Source: CAZJZH01 sp964550465 (GTDB lineage: Bacteria > Patescibacteriota > Patescibacteriia > JACRDY01). From it: a stretch of DNA of 6,904 nt. The stretch spans positions 1 to 6,904 of the forward strand of contig CAZJZH010000049.1 in the NCBI GenBank assembly GCA_964550465.1. The letters are read 5' to 3'. The notes beneath the pieces are model-generated. The model worked only from the letters and a program-made list of their open reading frames with translations. It did no database searches and was not told the DNA's origin. Shown here piece after piece: positions 1-5,169 of the stretch. The translations under genes and the position numbers were made by a program. Numbering within the stretch: position 1 is the first letter of the stretch; every line of letters begins with the position of its first letter.

Positions 1-843
1 GAAGAGACTCAAACGGTCAAGCCGTTTGTGGCTACTCCCGTTAAGCGTACCTATACGCTTGAGCCTGGTGACATCCAACAAACTATCACTTTCAGCGCTG
101 ACCTCGGCTGGTGGTATAGGTACACCGTCAAGGGTACCGGTACCGCCTATGGCGTGCGCTACCCGGAAAATTGCCCCGGGTGTGATCCGTTGCCGATGAA
201 GCGGTGGAACAAGATGCAGTCTGGCGGACCGCACAGTAAAAAGTTCGCCGGCGAAGGTACTTTCGACATCGCAGCTGTCGACGGACCGGTGGAGGTCACC
301 CTCGAGTACTACGAGAAGGTGCCTCCGACCACCGTGGTGGCCGCAGGAACTCCCTTGGTTGAAGTGGATCCGCAGGAAGCGGTGAAGCTAGCCAGGGCGA
401 ATAACCCTGAGCTACCGTGGGATGGTGTGCCGGTCTACGATGCCATTCAGCATAAGCACTGGACTGGCAGCCGATTGGCTGTGGCGCTAATCGGTTTACT
501 GGGGTTGATGTACGGCATCTGGCTGGACATCCGCATCATTCGATTGGTGTGGGGTACGGTCAAGCCGATGGCTCGCAAAGCTGTCGACGAAGCCGACAAA
601 CTCTACGTCGCCGGTAAAAGCATGATGGAGCAGAAGGTCGAAAAACACAAAAGTAAAATGTCGCCGGAACAGCTGCAGGCTTACGACGCAGAAATTCAAC
701 GGCGCAAGGAAGCGCGTGAAAAGCGTCAGCAGGAGGCTGATCAAAGCACGCCAGTGCAGGACTTCCTAATCCCGGGACGAACTCTTGCTAGGAAATGGTG
801 CGCTAAAAGAAAAGCAAAAAAACAAGCGGCATCGGCCGCTTAA
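1..843 (+). CDS. Single-pass membrane protein of unknown function, 5'-truncated by the window edge
   Basis: The reading frame is open from base 1 to a TAA at 841-843, giving 280 residues. A GTG at 28 could be a start, but no ribosome binding site precedes it and the frame is open upstream, so I treat the gene as cut by the window. Numbering from base 1, residues 11-105 look like a beta-rich soluble domain with several aromatic residues and a CxxC pair (Cys58, Cys61). A Pro/Val-rich linker follows (about 106-150), then one membrane segment (about 158-176). The tail (about 185-280) is Lys/Arg/Glu/Ala-rich and helical, ending in a strongly basic stretch. The positive-inside rule suggests the N-terminal domain is outside and the tail cytoplasmic. 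A strong terminator lies 16 bp after the stop, so this gene ends its transcription unit. I do not recognise the family. The CxxC could bind metal or be redox-active, but nothing else supports either. The layout broadly resembles the gene at 3296-4771. Confidence 0.8.
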   Translation, partial: EETQTVKPFVATPVKRTYTLEPGDIQQTITFSADLGWWYRYTVKGTGTAYGVRYPENCPGCDPLPMKRWNKMQSGGPHSKKFAGEGTFDIAAVDGPVEVTLEYYEKVPPTTVVAAGTPLVEVDPQEAVKLARANNPELPWDGVPVYDAIQHKHWTGSRLAVALIGLLGLMYGIWLDIRIIRLVWGTVKPMARKAVDEADKLYVAGKSMMEQKVEKHKSKMSPEQLQAYDAEIQRRKEAREKRQQEADQSTPVQDFLIPGRTLARKWCAKRKAKKQAASAA

Positions 844-858
844 CATCACATCAAATCG

Positions 859-885
859 AAAACGAGAGCTTCGGCTCTCGTTTTT
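859..885 (+). terminator. Rho-independent terminator
   Basis: A perfect GC-rich stem, CGAGAGC/GCTCTCG (863-869 with 874-880), is capped by a TTCG tetraloop. It is extended by A859-A862 pairing with T881-T884 and followed by a T-rich run. It lies 16 bp after the stop codon of the upstream gene and before the tRNA-Cys promoter, so it separates the two units. Confidence 0.95.
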
Positions 886-902
886 CTTTTTGCTGATGGA
901 AC

Positions 903-930
903 TTGATTTTACCGCTACCTATGCTACAGT
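903..930 (+). promoter_or_regulatory. Promoter of tRNA-Cys
   Basis: A -35-like TTGATT (903-908) is separated by 16 bp from a -10-like TACAGT (925-930). The -10 carries the extended element TG one base upstream (922-923). The predicted start near 937 lies about 7 bases before the mature tRNA, which suits a tRNA promoter. Based on motif matching and position only. Confidence 0.6.
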
Positions 931-943
931 TGTCATGTTTTCC

Positions 944-1017
<74 letters not shown>

Positions 1018-1019
1018 GT

Positions 1020-1051
1020 AAAAACTCTTTTCTTTGAAAGGGGTTTTTATT
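1020..1051 (+). terminator. Terminator after tRNA-Cys
   Basis: A 12-bp stem pairs 1020-1031 with 1037-1048 around a 5-base loop, with two T.G wobbles in its middle. Its 3' arm ends in five Ts, followed by A and a further T run. It begins 3 bases after the tRNA CCA end. Confidence 0.85.
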
Positions 1052-1075
1052 TTTACCTACGCCATTATTGACTCA

Positions 1076-1086
1076 GGAATCGAACC
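1076..1086 (-). repeat. Inverted copy of the tRNA T-arm sequence
   Basis: GGAATCGAACC at 1076-1086 is the exact reverse complement of the tRNA-Cys T arm GGTTCGATTCC (993-1003). Flanking bases do not form a good T stem or a complete minus-strand tRNA, so it is a fragment at most. T-arm sequence is shared by many tRNAs, so the source need not be tRNA-Cys. Confidence 0.4.
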
Positions 1087-1194
1087 AGGGGGTGGTAGGG
1101 GGAAGGATTCCCCCTACATTCGGAGGGGAGCTCACGAGGACCCGCAGATCCTTGTGGGAATGCCACACCTATGTATAGGTGTGGCATGACGTGA

Positions 1195-1237
1195 GATTCC
1201 GCCCGCCCAGCACCAACTGGTGCTGGGCCCGTGGCCT
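1195..1237 (+). repeat. Partial copy of the tRNA-Cys 3' end, split by a palindrome
   Basis: The tRNA-Cys 3' sequence GATTCCGCCCGTGGCCT (998-1014) recurs here in the same order. GATTCCGCCCG is at 1195-1205 and CCCGTGGCCT is at 1228-1237. Between them sits a 22-bp element with 9-bp perfect arms (1206-1214 and 1219-1227) and loop AACT. The tetramer CCCG is present on both sides, like a target-site duplication. CCA is not conserved after the copy (it reads TA). Confidence 0.6.
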
Positions 1238-1240
1238 TAG

Positions 1241-1273
1241 AAGCACTCTCAATGAAATATTGGGGGTGTTTTT
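1241..1273 (+). terminator. Terminator-like hairpin ending the structured region
   Basis: CACTCTCAAT (1244-1253) pairs with ATTGGGGGTG (1259-1268) through 10 positions including three T.G wobbles, around loop GAAAT. Three outer bases also pair, and a run of five Ts (1269-1273) follows. The orientation is plus-strand, although no plus-strand protein gene lies just upstream. It therefore fits an RNA gene or readthrough from the tRNA. Confidence 0.55.
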
Positions 1274-1295
1274 CGGTTGGCGAGTTTGCGCAGAC

Positions 1296-1394
1296 GCTAA
1301 GAAATTAACAAATTCAAATTGACCTGAAAGAATAGAGCACCCTTTCTTCTTTCCCCTTTCTTCTTTCTCGCGCTCTATTTCTAAATTTCTTAGC
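1296..1394. repeat. Nested inverted repeats enclosing a tandem pyrimidine repeat
   Basis: The outer arms GCTAAGAAATT (1296-1306) and AATTTCTTAGC (1384-1394) are perfect 11-bp complements. The inner arms AATAGAGC (1331-1338) and GCTCTATT (1372-1379) are perfect 8-bp complements. Between the inner arms lies an exact tandem duplication of the 14-mer CCCTTTCTTCTTTC (1340-1353 and 1354-1367). The structure ends 9 bp from the stop of the minus-strand reductase gene, so it may form the 3' end of that transcript. There is no T tract as in a classical terminator. Confidence 0.7.
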
Positions 1395-1403
1395 CTCTAC
1401 CCC

Positions 1404-2648
1404 TTAAAACGACAGCCACTCTGGTTTAAACATCAACAGCAGACCAAGCAAGAGGATAATCACCCCGCCAATCAGCTTTGACCACTGCGCATATTTGACG
1501 CTGATATTAGTCTGCTTGAGCGTTACCATGGCGATGATGAAGACAATCAAATCATCGATCATGAAGAAGAGGATGTACAGGGCAATCAGTAAATAACGAT
1601 CAACCGGACCAACGCCGCTGTAGGCCAAGACAGAGGTGAAGATAGCTGGGAAACCAGCTGAACAAGCCAGTTCGACTAAGTTAACCGCAAAGGCCAAGGC
1701 GATAATGCCGGCCAAGGCGATGAGGATATGTTTCTGCTGGACTAACTGACGCAGTTTATCAAAGGTGTTTTGCCGCTTTTGATTGCTGGTAATTTTACAG
1801 ACCAGTCCCTCTTTGCGGCTCTTGTAATATTCATACAGATTATAGATGCCAAAGCCCAGAGCGAACAAGCCAATGGCTACACGGACGATGGTCAGGTAAC
1901 TCAAGAACAAGAAAAATTGTAGCCAGGCTGCCATGAAGAGAAAGTAGACCAAACCGGAGGCACCGATAAAAATACCACCAATCAACCAACGCCGTGACTG
2001 CGAGGTCACCCCAAACAGCAGCGAGATCAAGAAGACCAGCACCCACATGGCGCAAGGGTTGAAGCCATCAATGGTGCCAATGACTATCGCCAGTACTGGT
2101 AGTGAAAAAGTAGTCAAATCAGTCGGGCCAAAAAACGGCAGGTCAATCACAAACTGTTCGGTGCCAGCACTGCCACTGTCCGCCGTCTCACCGGGCGCGC
2201 AAATAATTGACTCGTCATCATCACAGTACTCAACCTCAGTCGCACCATCAACTACTGTAACTGCATCGTGCCCCAGTTCAGCTTGTACCCAGGAACGAAT
2301 CAACGTACCAGTCGTCTCTGCGCTGTTAAAACCGACGATATACTCATCACCCACAATGGTCAGTGGCACACCAGAGTTTTGGATAGCAAAATCCGTGATG
2401 CGCTGCTGGTATAGCTTTTGATTATCCGCATCAAAATAGACCTCATACCGCTCAATCACTAACTGCTCGCCAAATTCAGCCTGCAAGTCGTCCAGAAAAA
2501 CTTCTTCTTTAGCGCAGTGCGGACAGGTTTCGCCATAAAAAAATTCCAGGGTAGCTGTATCGGCTGCCTGGACAGGGGCGGGTGGTACCGCCAAGCCACT
2601 GAGTAATATGGCTGCGACGGCAATGACCTGGAAAATTCGTTTCATCAT
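1404..2648 (-). CDS. Thioredoxin-like domain fused to a DsbD/CcdA-type transmembrane reductase
   Basis: A predicted envelope thiol-disulfide reductase of 414 residues from the ATG at 2648. The next codon is also ATG, and a TTG at 2687 would overlap the upstream gene and precede the signal peptide, so I reject it. No clear Shine-Dalgarno is visible. A Sec signal peptide (about 1-29, ending near VQAA) precedes a thioredoxin-like domain with active site CPHC (42-45) and a Gly-Val-cis-Pro motif (Pro95). A linker follows with an extra pair, Cys142 and Cys150. About six membrane helices (182-408) then carry the two conserved DsbD/CcdA cysteines, in FNPCAM (Cys199) and ELACSAG (Cys329). By family knowledge, the membrane cysteines pass electrons from cytoplasmic thioredoxin to the extracytoplasmic CxxC domain. 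In E. coli DsbD the gamma domain is C-terminal; here the thioredoxin-like domain comes first, as in some short fusions. It lies 16 bp behind the SprT-like gene and is probably cotranscribed with it. Confidence 0.88.
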   Translation of the reverse strand: MMKRIFQVIAVAAILLSGLAVPPAPVQAADTATLEFFYGETCPHCAKEEVFLDDLQAEFGEQLVIERYEVYFDADNQKLYQQRITDFAIQNSGVPLTIVGDEYIVGFNSAETTGTLIRSWVQAELGHDAVTVVDGATEVEYCDDDESIICAPGETADSGSAGTEQFVIDLPFFGPTDLTTFSLPVLAIVIGTIDGFNPCAMWVLVFLISLLFGVTSQSRRWLIGGIFIGASGLVYFLFMAAWLQFFLFLSYLTIVRVAIGLFALGFGIYNLYEYYKSRKEGLVCKITSNQKRQNTFDKLRQLVQQKHILIALAGIIALAFAVNLVELACSAGFPAIFTSVLAYSGVGPVDRYLLIALYILFFMIDDLIVFIIAMVTLKQTNISVKYAQWSKLIGGVIILLLGLLLMFKPEWLSF

Positions 2649-2664
2649 AGTGTTGAGTAGTATA

Positions 2665-3141
2665 CTACGCTCGCTGCTTAGGAACAATACCGCATTTTGC
2701 CTTCAAATCTTTCAGCCGAGCGTAAAAGCCTGACGTATGGAGCGACTCAATGCCTAGTTTTTGAAAGTCATAATGGTGCAGCCACTCGTGCAACAAGGTG
2801 TCGATAAATGTTAATGGCGCCAGTAGCTGCCCCCGCACCGCTGTGCGGTTCTGAATAGTAATCGACTGGCTCTGCGGGTAGTAAACGCCGTACTGTTTAA
2901 AGACCACCTTACCGCCCCGCTTGGAGTGATACTGGTTACGGTCAGCAATCCGCAGCGTCACCACCGGCACCGCACTGATCCGTGACAACTCCGCCAGCAA
3001 CGCCTCGCTAATCTCTTGGCGGTCCGTCACTTCTTTGACGGTCAATAACCGCTGGACATGAGCCAAGGCTGATGGTGAGGGGACAATGTCGATGGTGGTG
3101 ATTTTATTACTGAGTGTGTAGCTCTTTTGGCGGGATAGCAT
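2665..3141 (-). CDS. SprT-like zinc metallopeptidase, minimal form
   Basis: A 158-residue protein starting at the ATG of 3139-3141 and ending with TAG. The key motif is HEWLH (118-122), the HExxH zinc site with Glu119 as catalytic base. After 12 residues, His135 in LHTSGFYARL resembles the third ligand and the H-x(2)-F segment of SprT/Spartan proteases. No signal peptide or membrane segment is seen, so it should act in the cytoplasm. SprT-family proteins in eukaryotes cut DNA-protein crosslinks; the bacterial members are poorly defined, so the substrate here is unknown. The C-terminal zinc-ribbon cysteines of longer SprT proteins are absent (only Cys150), which makes this a trimmed version. 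It is the first gene of the minus-strand unit, and its predicted 5' leader is only about 12 bases without a clear Shine-Dalgarno. Other small HExxH families remain possible. Confidence 0.75.
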   Translation of the reverse strand: MLSRQKSYTLSNKITTIDIVPSPSALAHVQRLLTVKEVTDRQEISEALLAELSRISAVPVVTLRIADRNQYHSKRGGKVVFKQYGVYYPQSQSITIQNRTAVRGQLLAPLTFIDTLLHEWLHHYDFQKLGIESLHTSGFYARLKDLKAKCGIVPKQRA

Positions 3142-3160
3142 AGGCGTGTATGACCTAGAG

Positions 3161-3169
3161 AGTATACCA
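3161..3169 (-). promoter_or_regulatory. Extended -10 promoter for the SprT-like/reductase unit
   Basis: On the minus strand TGGTATACT gives a -10 hexamer TATACT (3161-3166) with the extended element TG (3168-3169). No good -35 is found at 16-18 bp, which an extended -10 can offset. Transcription would start near 3154, about 12 bases before the ATG. Confidence 0.55.
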
Positions 3170-3175
3170 TGCTCA

Positions 3176-3203
3176 GTGATTGGTGATGAGTGACTAGTGA
3201 TCG
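3176..3203. repeat. Four tandem GTGA-starting heptamers
   Basis: GTGATTG, GTGATGA, GTGACTA and GTGATCG follow each other with an exact 7-bp period (3176-3203). The array lies between the two divergent promoters: it covers the -35 position of the minus-strand one and stops 7 bp before the plus-strand -35. It could be an operator-like repeat or a slippage product. Confidence 0.65.
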
Positions 3204-3210
3204 TTAACTA

Positions 3211-3239
3211 TTGACAGATTAATGCACCGCTGGTATCTT
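3211..3239 (+). promoter_or_regulatory. Promoter of the 491-residue membrane protein gene
   Basis: A perfect -35 TTGACA (3211-3216) is followed by a 17-bp spacer and a -10 TATCTT (3234-3239). The extended TG lies at 3231-3232. The start would be near 3246, leaving a leader of about 50 bases before the ATG. This is the best sigma-70-type promoter in the window. Confidence 0.75.
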
Positions 3240-3283
3240 ACACTATCGACCATTGATAACTGAATAACGCACATGCAGCTAAA

Positions 3284-3290
3284 AGGAGGT
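3284..3290 (+). promoter_or_regulatory. Strong Shine-Dalgarno, AGGAGGT
   Basis: AGGAGGT, preceded by AAA, lies 5 bases before the ATG at 3296 and fixes that start. It is the only strong ribosome binding site in the window; the other genes lack one. Confidence 0.9.
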
Positions 3291-3295
3291 ACCAG

Positions 3296-4771
3296 ATGCT
3301 GCAATTATTCGTTAACGACCGCAAGATGTCTCCGCCGCTGACACCGGAAGAAATTGCGTATCGCACCAATGGTGGCAGCGAGATGCCGCCAATGGAAATC
3401 GATAACCCATCCATTCGGTTACGCTGGTGCATTGACGCAGAAACCCTGCGCGGACTGGAAAAGGCAGCTCCCCTTGATGATCACCAGCATTTCATGTTGA
3501 TCGTGGTGGCCAGTGAAAAGGGTGAAAACCGCATCATCGTGCCACTGGAACAGGGGATGGAAATCGTACCACTCCAACCTGGTAAAAATACCATCTCCGC
3601 TGTACCTATCTACGATAAAAAGCCTGGCAAAGAACCACATCTGATTCCTCGGCTTCAAATGCGGGAAAACTACGAGTGGGCAGAAAATATTCAAGTAGCC
3701 GGTCGGATCGCTAAGGAGTACCTTAAACAGATGCCTGGCAAGCACGGCGGCTACGCTCGGCCGCAAGTCACCATGATTAATGCCTGGTATGACTTGGTGA
3801 ATGTGGCAAATGTCGAACTGGAAGTGCCTCGGGAACTGTTTGCTGACCCACCCGCCTGGATGAAGCGCTGGGTCTACCTGATATTATCGCGTGGTCCATA
3901 CGAGGATCAATGCGATTTTCGTCACAAAGCCCTCTTCTTCGCCTTTACTATCCAACCGATTTTGCTACTGGTCGGGCTAATATTATCCGCGGCGATTTCG
4001 ACAGTGATCACAATCGGCATTGCCATCTGGCTGCTCATTACATTACGAGGTTGGAAAGGCTTTACGCCGCGTCTCTGGGGCTTTACTGACGTAGAAGGTG
4101 GGCCTATCAAATGTATGGCTGGCGAAGCGCTAAAACGGCAGTCACCGTGGCAAAAGATGTGGGAAAAGATGTGGGATACGATCAGTCACAAACTAAGCAA
4201 GCCCAGCCGTTCGAACGGCATGCTACTACTCGGTCTCATGACCGTAAGTATAGCTATGATCCCTATGACAATAGTCATCAGTGGCCACTTTCTCCAAGAA
4301 GGCATTTCTTCTGGTGGCTCACTCAAGAGCTTGCAGTTTTTAGGGTCGGCTGGACTAATTATCCTGAGCATCTATCTGGCAACTCGGATAGGCACTATTG
4401 GCAAATTATGGCAAAGACGATACGACCTCAAAATGACTGCGGATAAAAACGCTGAACATGCTCTACTGCATCGCAAGCCACGAAACAAAAAAGAGGCGCG
4501 CCTGCAGAAGAAGCTAAAAGCCAAGCATGAGGCGCAACAGGAAGCAGCGGAGCGCAAGGAAAAAATAGAGCAACAACGTGCTGTGGCAGAAGCTGAAGCT
4601 AAGCGCAAAGCTGAAGAAAAAGCCCGGGCGGCTTGGGAGAAAAAACACCGAGCTGTGGTCTGCGAACACGCTCACGAGCCCCTGCCGATCAGCGCCGTTC
4701 CCGGCGTTACTCGTCAAGCTGTGTTAACTTTCCAAGTGATCAAGCGGCGGATCTGCCGTCCGCTGGCCTAG
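3296..4771 (+). CDS. Multi-pass membrane protein with basic coiled-coil tail, function unknown
   Basis: A 491-residue protein whose ATG is fixed by a strong Shine-Dalgarno; it ends with TAG. Residues 1-210 are a soluble N-terminal region rich in Pro, Glu and aromatic residues, without a signal peptide. Two closely spaced membrane helices follow (about 213-232 and 233-250). A polar loop (251-305) contains the direct duplication KMWE-KMWD (287-294), and two more helices follow (about 308-330 and 348-364). Residues 385-455 form a long Lys/Glu/Ala/Gln-rich helix, likely a coiled coil, and the C-terminus is basic. Four helices place both ends on the same side, and the positive tail makes that side the cytoplasm. 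It forms a unit of its own, with a promoter at 3211-3239 and a terminator 20 bp after the stop. I do not recognise the family. The layout (soluble domain, membrane part, basic helical tail) is like the gene at 1-843, but I see no alignable sequence. Confidence 0.85.
   Translation: MLQLFVNDRKMSPPLTPEEIAYRTNGGSEMPPMEIDNPSIRLRWCIDAETLRGLEKAAPLDDHQHFMLIVVASEKGENRIIVPLEQGMEIVPLQPGKNTISAVPIYDKKPGKEPHLIPRLQMRENYEWAENIQVAGRIAKEYLKQMPGKHGGYARPQVTMINAWYDLVNVANVELEVPRELFADPPAWMKRWVYLILSRGPYEDQCDFRHKALFFAFTIQPILLLVGLILSAAISTVITIGIAIWLLITLRGWKGFTPRLWGFTDVEGGPIKCMAGEALKRQSPWQKMWEKMWDTISHKLSKPSRSNGMLLLGLMTVSIAMIPMTIVISGHFLQEGISSGGSLKSLQFLGSAGLIILSIYLATRIGTIGKLWQRRYDLKMTADKNAEHALLHRKPRNKKEARLQKKLKAKHEAQQEAAERKEKIEQQRAVAEAEAKRKAEEKARAAWEKKHRAVVCEHAHEPLPISAVPGVTRQAVLTFQVIKRRICRPLA
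4152..4175 (+). repeat. Exact 12-bp tandem duplication within a coding region
   Basis: AAAAGATGTGGG occurs twice in a row (4152-4163 and 4164-4175). It keeps the frame and duplicates a four-residue Lys-Met-Trp-acidic unit in the loop between membrane pairs. A recent slippage event is the simplest cause. Confidence 0.85.
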
Positions 4772-4791
4772 GGACATTTTCATCACAACTC

Positions 4792-4822
4792 AAAACCCCG
4801 CACCGAATGGTGCGGGGTTTTT
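4792..4822. terminator. Strong terminator, probably bidirectional
   Basis: A perfect 13-bp stem (4792-4804 with 4809-4821), AAAACCCCGCACC and its complement, encloses loop GAAT and ends in five Ts. On the minus strand it ends in four Ts. It sits between the stops of the convergent genes at 4771 and 4833, so it can serve both. Confidence 0.93.
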
Positions 4823-4832
4823 CTATTTGAGA

Positions 4833-4997
4833 CTAAGCGGCTTTCTGCTCAGCTGCCTTAGCAGCGGCAATCCGCTTCTGACGGCGAGCTTCAACGCTCA
4901 GTTTCTTCTTGCGGTTAACCACTTCAGCGCCGTATTTCTGCACTTGGTCATAGTGCGAACGAGCAGCGCTGTTGTTACCGCGTTTTGGTTTAGGCAT
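4833..4997 (-). CDS. Small, very basic 54-residue protein, unknown
   Basis: The minus strand reads from ATG at 4995-4997 to TAG at 4833-4835. The protein begins MPKPKRGNNSAARSHYDQVQ and ends AAAKAAEQKAA. It has many Lys and Arg residues, few hydrophobic ones and no cysteine. The first 15 residues look disordered and the rest (about 16-54) probably forms one amphipathic basic helix. Such composition suits a nucleic-acid or ribosome-associated protein, but this is a guess and no known family comes to mind. Support for a real gene comes from its own promoter at 5031-5059, a leader of about 27 bases and a terminator directly after the stop. A longer reading frame overlaps it on the plus strand (4827-5117), but that one lacks signals and has an unlikely composition. 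Confidence 0.75.
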   Translation of the reverse strand: MPKPKRGNNSAARSHYDQVQKYGAEVVNRKKKLSVEARRQKRIAAAKAAEQKAA

Positions 4998-5030
4998 AGG
5001 AATATAACAAACAATTTACAACGTGGCCGT

Positions 5031-5059
5031 ATCCTATCAAAAAAGCGGAAAAAAAGCAA
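5031..5059 (-). promoter_or_regulatory. Promoter of the 54-residue basic protein gene
   Basis: On the minus strand a -35-like TTGCTT (5054-5059) is separated by 17 bp from a -10-like TAGGAT (5031-5036). The extended TG lies at 5038-5039. The spacer is rich in T runs. The start would be near 5024, leaving about 27 leader bases without a clear Shine-Dalgarno. Confidence 0.6.
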
Positions 5060-5113
5060 GGATAGGCATGGGCAAGGCCGAAAAAGTAGGTTATACTGCC
5101 GGTGCCGTCTGGA

Positions 5114-5142
5114 TTGACGCGCATATAATAATACTGTACACT
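5114..5142 (+). promoter_or_regulatory. Possible promoter of the membrane-fusion adaptor gene
   Basis: TTGACG (5114-5119) lies 17 bp before TACACT (5137-5142), with an expected start near 5149, about 20 bases before the ATG. A perfect TATAAT also occurs at 5124-5129 but has no -35 partner at the right distance. Which of the two is used cannot be decided from sequence. Confidence 0.45.
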
Positions 5143-5169
5143 AGCCCATCACATTACTATTTATATTCT

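Larger units (their letters stand above)
1076..1273 (+). ncRNA. Candidate structured RNA between tRNA-Cys and the thiol reductase gene
   Basis: No protein reading frame is apparent here, but the bases fold extensively. Hairpin 1 is 1095-1104 with 1108-1117 (10 bp, GGA loop). A long helix, 1126-1136 with 1190-1200 (one G/A mismatch, one wobble), closes a possible three-way junction. Inside it are a 6-bp hairpin (CCCGCA 1141-1146 with TGTGGG 1153-1158) and a perfect 12-bp hairpin (1160-1171 with 1176-1187, loop TGTA). A 10-bp hairpin follows (1205-1214 with 1219-1228, loop AACT). A terminator-like hairpin with a T run at 1241-1273 supplies a natural 3' end on the plus strand. I could not match it to tmRNA, RNase P RNA, SRP RNA or 6S RNA from remembered core motifs. 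No convincing promoter was found; a TTGACT at 1066-1071 has no partner -10. It could instead be the remains of a mobile element beside the tRNA. Confidence 0.4.

Noticed and set aside
11..27. AAACGG/CCGTTT inverted repeat at the window start
   Set aside because: It is a 6-bp stem inside an open coding frame without a T tract, so it is probably chance.
133..144. GGTACCGGTACC doubled palindrome
   Set aside because: It is short and inside a coding region, explained by Gly-Thr-Gly-Thr codons.
1066..1071. TTGACT as -35 of the candidate RNA
   Set aside because: No -10-like hexamer lies 15-19 bp downstream; that stretch is G-rich.
1076..1273. CRISPR array or integron attC site
   Set aside because: The hairpins have different sequences and no regular spacing, and no integrase or cas gene is in the window.
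2047..2421. Plus-strand reading frame within the reductase gene
   Set aside because: It is a shadow of the thioredoxin-like coding region, Ser/Thr/Pro-rich and without start signals.
2649..2687. TTG start giving a 13-residue longer reductase
   Set aside because: It would overlap the upstream gene and place extra residues before a clear signal peptide; the ATG pair at 2646-2648 and 2643-2645 fits better.
4827..5117. Plus-strand reading frame of 96 residues
   Set aside because: It overlaps the better-supported minus-strand 54-residue gene and its promoter, and has no ribosome binding site.
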